Shown here in pieces: positions 60,701 through 64,000 of a stretch of 64,000 nucleotides of DNA. Location of the stretch: positions 135,045,118 through 135,109,117 of the forward strand of contig OX465579.1 in the NCBI GenBank assembly GCA_950022655.1. The letters are read 5' to 3'. The notes below the pieces were generated by a model. That model saw only the letters and a program-made list of their open reading frames with translations, did no database searches and was not told where the DNA came from. Numbering within the stretch: the first letter of the stretch is position 1; every line of letters starts with the position of its first letter. The stretch comes from Alentia gelatinosa. Its lineage: Eukaryota; Annelida; Polychaeta; Phyllodocida; Polynoidae. The translations under genes were made by a program, and so were the position numbers.

Positions 60701-63700
60701 TGTCACATGAGCTGCTCACTCCTACAATGAATCACGATAGATTTGTCAATTGATCAGATTTTTTAATTCTTGAAGGTGAGCAACAAATACAAAAACAATT
60801 ATTTTGCGTACATCTGACGACTGACATACAAACTAGATTAGTAAGAGTTAATATAATGGCGCGTACTGTACTGTACTATGATTCACTGTTGAAAGTAATG
60901 AATCACAAAGCGCTGGTTCTTACCTCACACTTTGCCTGTAATTGAGCTGCTTCTGCAGCCCTGCTTTCTGCTCGCGTCAAACGTTGTGTCGCACTCTCTA
61001 GTTTCTCCCGCAGTAAATGCACGTTCTCTTTTGTATTTCTGTGAAACAAAATCATCATGTTATTTCTCCCCTGATTGTTCCTTGGTATAATATCTTTTAA
61101 TTTGGGGGGTTTATTTTTGTCTTTTTCCCGTAGATACGTTTTTACGTGTATAGACCATTCCTCTTACAACCGATGCCTTATAAAGCTGATGTCACCAAAA
61201 GAAAATTGTATTCAATGTATAACCTAAATCGTTTATATTACATCTCTTTATCCGATTTGTTGATTTTATCCCCTTTTGTCTCAAGTAAACGAAGTCTTTA
61301 AAGGTCCATGACTGATAAAAAAAAATTAATGTCCCGCTTTGATGCCTGTGATTACTCTGGTGCAGTAAAAGCTATTAGGATTTGCAATATGGTTCTTACG
61401 AGCAGTAACTTGTCATGCAACTTACTTGCAGTAAGTGTTTTCTTCTCGGAGAGTTCGATTTTCCCGTTCCAGTTCTGATAAGCGCTCTAACCGATTCTTC
61501 ATCGCCTTGGTTACAACAGCATCCTCCTCCATTCTATTTAGTTTGGTTTGTAGGTCCTGCAACAAACGAGTGAAGTGTGCATTAGACTTACAATTAGTTT
61601 AAAACATGTTGAAAATTATTAACATGAAATGATATCAAATTAAACATAACAGGACCCAAGACGTACCCTTGAGGTAATCCATAAGTGACCCTGGCCCAGT
61701 CAAATTTCTCTGACCCAAATACTTTCCTCTGTTTACATCCACTTAGATAAGGCAAAAACCAATTTAGTAATGATGGCAGATGATCAAGGTAGGACAACTT
61801 CTCCAGTAAGCGGCCATGATGAACACTGTCAACAACAGCTCATACGACTTCACCTAGATCACACACCAAATAAAACTTATTTGTAAACTCATTATTTGCA
61901 TCAAGAGTCCCTATTCCCGATCTATAACTATATTGAACCAAAACATGATTAGGAACAATTCTGACTTTATTTATCTGTAAATATGCTGAATGAACCAACC
62001 ACTTATTCACCTGCTGCCTCCCCCCATTATGAGATTAGGCAAAATTATGACACAAATAGTACATCAAATATGTTTCCCCTAAATAATGACACTTCCTAGG
62101 ATGTAAAAAACTGTCAGTGCATTTATGAAGATGGTAAATGTAACACCAAGGCCCAATTTAAACCAATATTATGTGAACATCTATTTTAGCATATGCCCAT
62201 TTCACCCAAACACCTCCCCCCTTTTAACTAATACTTGAATCTCTGTAAAAATAGAATCTACACAGAAAATTCCACTTCCTAGCACCTACTGCTTTTTTAT
62301 TCTCTCTCAAATGAGGCATATTATATTATGATCGAGCCAGTTTTAGTGGTAGACATATGTCCATAAACTAGTTCTTAAAAATGGACCTGTGACTCAAAAA
62401 GTCCCCCCAAACTGAAATCTCTCTTTGTTTTTTTAATCGATATCAAAATACTAAAACTGTAAGTTGTTGTATGGTCATTCTGTCCAAAACAGAAATCATA
62501 TTCCTTTCTGAATTTGTTAGTTATAAAAAGGAAAAATATGGTCAAGTCCACTCGTGACTCAGAAGCAGGTGTATTACAGTAGGCTATACCCATAACCTTA
62601 AGACCAACCGTCCACCTGCTAATAGCAGTATGAAACAGCCCCCACCCTCAGGTGGGAACACACCTGACAGATAGAAAGTGCACATCAAATCAAAATCGAT
62701 CTCACAGATTTAAAGGGAAATAAACCAATGGGAAGCTCTTACTAGGGTTAGGGAAAAACAGGTGCAAAGATGAGCATGCCCTAAAGGATTTCTCTCAAGA
62801 CGTGCACGTGTCGTGATAGGATCTGGTGCCATGTTCAGCTATGTCATCATTTCGTATTAGGATGTTTTAAGTAAAGCTTTACCTTTACTTTGTATTCCGT
62901 GTTGAATGATTTCATATTTTGCTCGTCTAGTTCTTGCAATCTCATGTTCAAGTCGTTACAGCGCCTACAACAAAACAATTATACATAGGTGAGCTTAAAT
63001 AGAGAGTGCAGAGCTGATCCACTTAACCAGCAGTGGTGTGTAATCTACAGTGCAATTTGCACATACAATAAATCAAACTTTAAAAAAACTGAGTCGGGTT
63101 AATTTACTCAGTGTGCAGACCGTCAGCATATTATTATGCTGCCAGGAGCCAGGCCTGGCTGGACCACGGGCCGGGTGGTAAGTCTCTAGGCATTAATGCA
63201 AAGTTTAGTAACTTTTAGTCTATTTAAGATATCAGAAATCGCCTGTCTCCCCTACAAATTGATATAAAGCACTTGTAAATCAGCCTGGGGGATAGGTAGC
63301 ATCGATATTTTAAGGCCTGCTCAGAATCGGGAACAGTCGGTGAAAGTGCGTAAGGATGGGGACAGTCGGTCATTGGGTCGGATCTATTGGGCAAAGGTGG
63401 AATCAGCCAGTCTATGTGTCGATGTCATATAGGCTTAATGCAGTGGTGGCATTTTGTGCAATATTTCTTTATTCTTCATCTGTTTTTAAGGATTTGTGAT
63501 TTATGAGTTTTCTCTTACATAAAACTAGTGGTGAGATAGGTCTTAAATTGCTGACATAAATTTTGTGACTCACTTTCCGGGAACGCTGATTATAGGTAAG
63601 GTCAGAACGATGATAATAAAGAAAAATCATGTTGAGCAACAACAGCGGCACTGAAAATACATTGTACATATAAGCAACAGTTTACCACTCATCACTCACT

Positions 63701-63824
63701 TCTCAGAGGCCGCCAGCAGATCTTGTGCCTCGAGTAACTCACTCCTACAGTTGTCTATCTCCATTTGTTGATGCATCTTCTCACTCTGCAGTTCAATTAT
63801 TTCTGCTTGTGAAGTTTGCTGAAG
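51770..63824 (-). CDS. MAD1L1: MAD1L1, spindle checkpoint MAD2 receptor (3' 12 exons)
   Basis: Exons in reading order: 63824-63700, 62964-62883, 61556-61426, 61038-60924, 60352-60291, 59645-59414, 58978-58781, 57516-57431, 57136-57046, 55923-55701, 53437-53247, 51943-51770 (stop). Phases are consistent; 569 residues are visible of about 720 usual, with the N-terminus off the right edge. The first eight to nine exons are near-continuous coiled coil rich in Gln, Glu and Leu. Exon 55923-55701 carries the MAD2-interaction motif KVIHLKVNPSSVA. Exons 53437-53247 and 51943-51770 form the C-terminal RWD-like domain (SQEFREVCFQLLGYRID, YAESPDEFLMF, SIPAFLSSITLQLF). MAD1 recruits MAD2 to unattached kinetochores and templates its closed form. 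The RLK motif that binds BUB1 in vertebrates reads RLM here. Strong family match; no sign of decay. Confidence 0.95.
52018..52283. mobile_element. MITE-like element E, copy 2
   Basis: Bounded by TTTAAAGGTGGTGCTCCA and the inverted TGGAGCACGGCCTTTTAAAA. The interior is a reverse-orientation match to 28611-28862. It lies in the last MAD1L1 intron. The ends make a DNA transposon likely; the duplication cannot be separated from the AT-rich ends. Confidence 0.7.
52560..52662 (-). mobile_element. CAGGGATG-family fragment
   Basis: On the minus strand the end CAGGGATGACAGTTCTC, followed by CCGGTTTCCGGT, matches the left part of the 559-bp element at 39465. The other end is missing or too diverged to place. 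Confidence 0.6.
54391..54850 (-). repeat. Repeat family A, inverted partial copy (A4)
   Basis: In reverse complement this matches the middle of A1: GGACAGAAGGTTTTATGG, the poly-G tract (C14 here near 54730), AAGTGGAATTTT-type text and GCACTGACAGTTGCTTAC. It lies in the MAD1L1 intron between exons 55923-55701 and 53437-53247. Confidence 0.8.
55250..55306 (+). repeat. GGGGTGGGCT minisatellite
   Basis: Four to five tandem decamers of GGGGTGGGCT decaying to GGGCT units. Its closely spaced G runs could form a G-quadruplex. It lies in a MAD1L1 intron. Confidence 0.9.
56045..56333 (-). mobile_element. tRNA-derived SINE, copy 2
   Basis: On the minus strand: GGGTTGGGAGTTGGCTCAGTGGTTAAGGCA-type A box region, B box GTTTCGAGTCCCA, then the same body as the copy at 29786 (AATGTGTAGGG, GTAAAAGAACCTTGAG, GGTTGACTGGACGTTAAA). 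It lies in a MAD1L1 intron. Confidence 0.85.
57788..58080. mobile_element. CAGGGATG-family element (293 bp) with perfect TTTAGT duplication
   Basis: The ends are CAGGGATGAAAGTCG and the inverted CAGGGATGCAAGTTCG. TTTAGT flanks it at 57782-57787 and 58081-58086. Inside is a G12-CAC-GC18 tract (57850-57882) and several CTGCCG/TGACGGCA blocks. It is noncoding and lies in the intron before MAD1L1 exon 57516-57431. Confidence 0.88.
59082..59215. repeat. Large imperfect hairpin in MAD1L1 intron
   Basis: The left arm starts GACTGGTTTCA and holds GTATGCTCC; the right arm returns GGAGCATAC and TGAAACCAGTC. The arms are about 60 nt and the centre GCGCATGCG is itself palindromic. No terminal duplication was seen. 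Confidence 0.75.
61594..61990 (-). pseudogene. Reverse transcriptase fragment of another LINE
   Basis: Minus-strand reading gives IVPNHVLVQYSYRSG, DSVHHGRLLEKLSYL and VTYGLPQGYVLGPVMFNL, matching middle reverse transcriptase blocks. A stop lies near 61841, before the DSVHHG block, and the YADD block is absent. It is a short dead fragment, abutting inverted repeat A3 in a MAD1L1 intron. Its sequence differs from both larger LINEs, so it is a third lineage. Confidence 0.8.
62014..62624 (-). repeat. Repeat family A, inverted copy (A3)
   Basis: Reverse-complement match to A1 from the start ATTAGCAGGTGGACGGTTGGTCTT (here at 62624 downward) to CATAATGGGGGGAGGCAG near 62020, with several internal deletions. 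It lies between MAD1L1 exons 62964-62883 and 61556-61426. Confidence 0.85.
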
Positions 63825-64000
63825 CTGAAATCCGTCAATCTTAAGTTAATTATAAAGGTTTATTTCATGATATTTCACGAAAATAAGGCTGCCCTTGGTT
63901 TAAGAGCATAAACTCTGCAGGATTATATATTTCTTATTCATACATCTTGATCACGCTTGGAGCATTAACACCGAAAACCAAAGGTAACATAATGCATTTA

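Overview
This is nuclear DNA from an intron-rich animal. The evidence is GT-AG introns with long pyrimidine tracts, three multi-exon animal genes, CR1/L2-like LINE elements, tRNA-derived SINEs, short inverted-repeat DNA transposons and long CCCT microsatellites. The SINE body with a 'TTTAACGTCC' type tail and the general repeat style suggest a marine lophotrochozoan, most likely a bivalve mollusc. That placement is inference, not proof.

Layout. (1) 116-12197, plus strand: the last 17 coding exons of VPS35L, a Retriever/Commander endosomal recycling subunit; the 5' part lies off the left edge. (2) 14100-36676, plus strand: a complete carboxypeptidase E-like gene with a CRE and TATA-box promoter, signal peptide, M14 zinc peptidase domain, transthyretin-like domain and a modular run of phase-0 C-terminal exons, one of which is a tandem duplicate. 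(3) 38862-50340: a repeat-rich block holding a nested repeat, a fold-back 5'-truncated LINE, and a long decayed LINE on the minus strand. (4) 51770-63824, minus strand: the last 12 coding exons of MAD1L1, the spindle checkpoint MAD2 receptor; its 5' exons lie off the right edge. The three host genes have unrelated jobs (endosomal sorting, prohormone trimming, mitotic checkpoint), and nothing suggests an operon-like relation.

The most unusual item is the LINE at about 43.66-50.34 kb. Its first ORF joins an RNA-binding (RRM/L1-ORF1p-like) region to a NADAR (YbiA/DUF1768-type) domain. It is followed by a separate SGNH/GDSL-esterase ORF and then the endonuclease-reverse transcriptase ORF2. An SGNH esterase is known in CR1-like ORF1 proteins; a NADAR enzyme domain in a LINE is unexpected. 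Other notable items are a family of short transposons with CAGGGATG ends and 6-bp target duplications, a 74-bp hAT-like element with an empty-site control inside the same window, a TTAA-flanked piggyBac-like element, two copies of a conserved module followed by locus-specific hairpins, and a hammerhead-ribozyme-like motif.

Coordinates of exons were read by eye from splice signals and reading frame. Exon phases agree through all three genes (1962 in-frame nt for VPS35L, 1959 for CPE, 1710 for MAD1L1), which supports the models. Repeat edges are approximate unless a target duplication is given.
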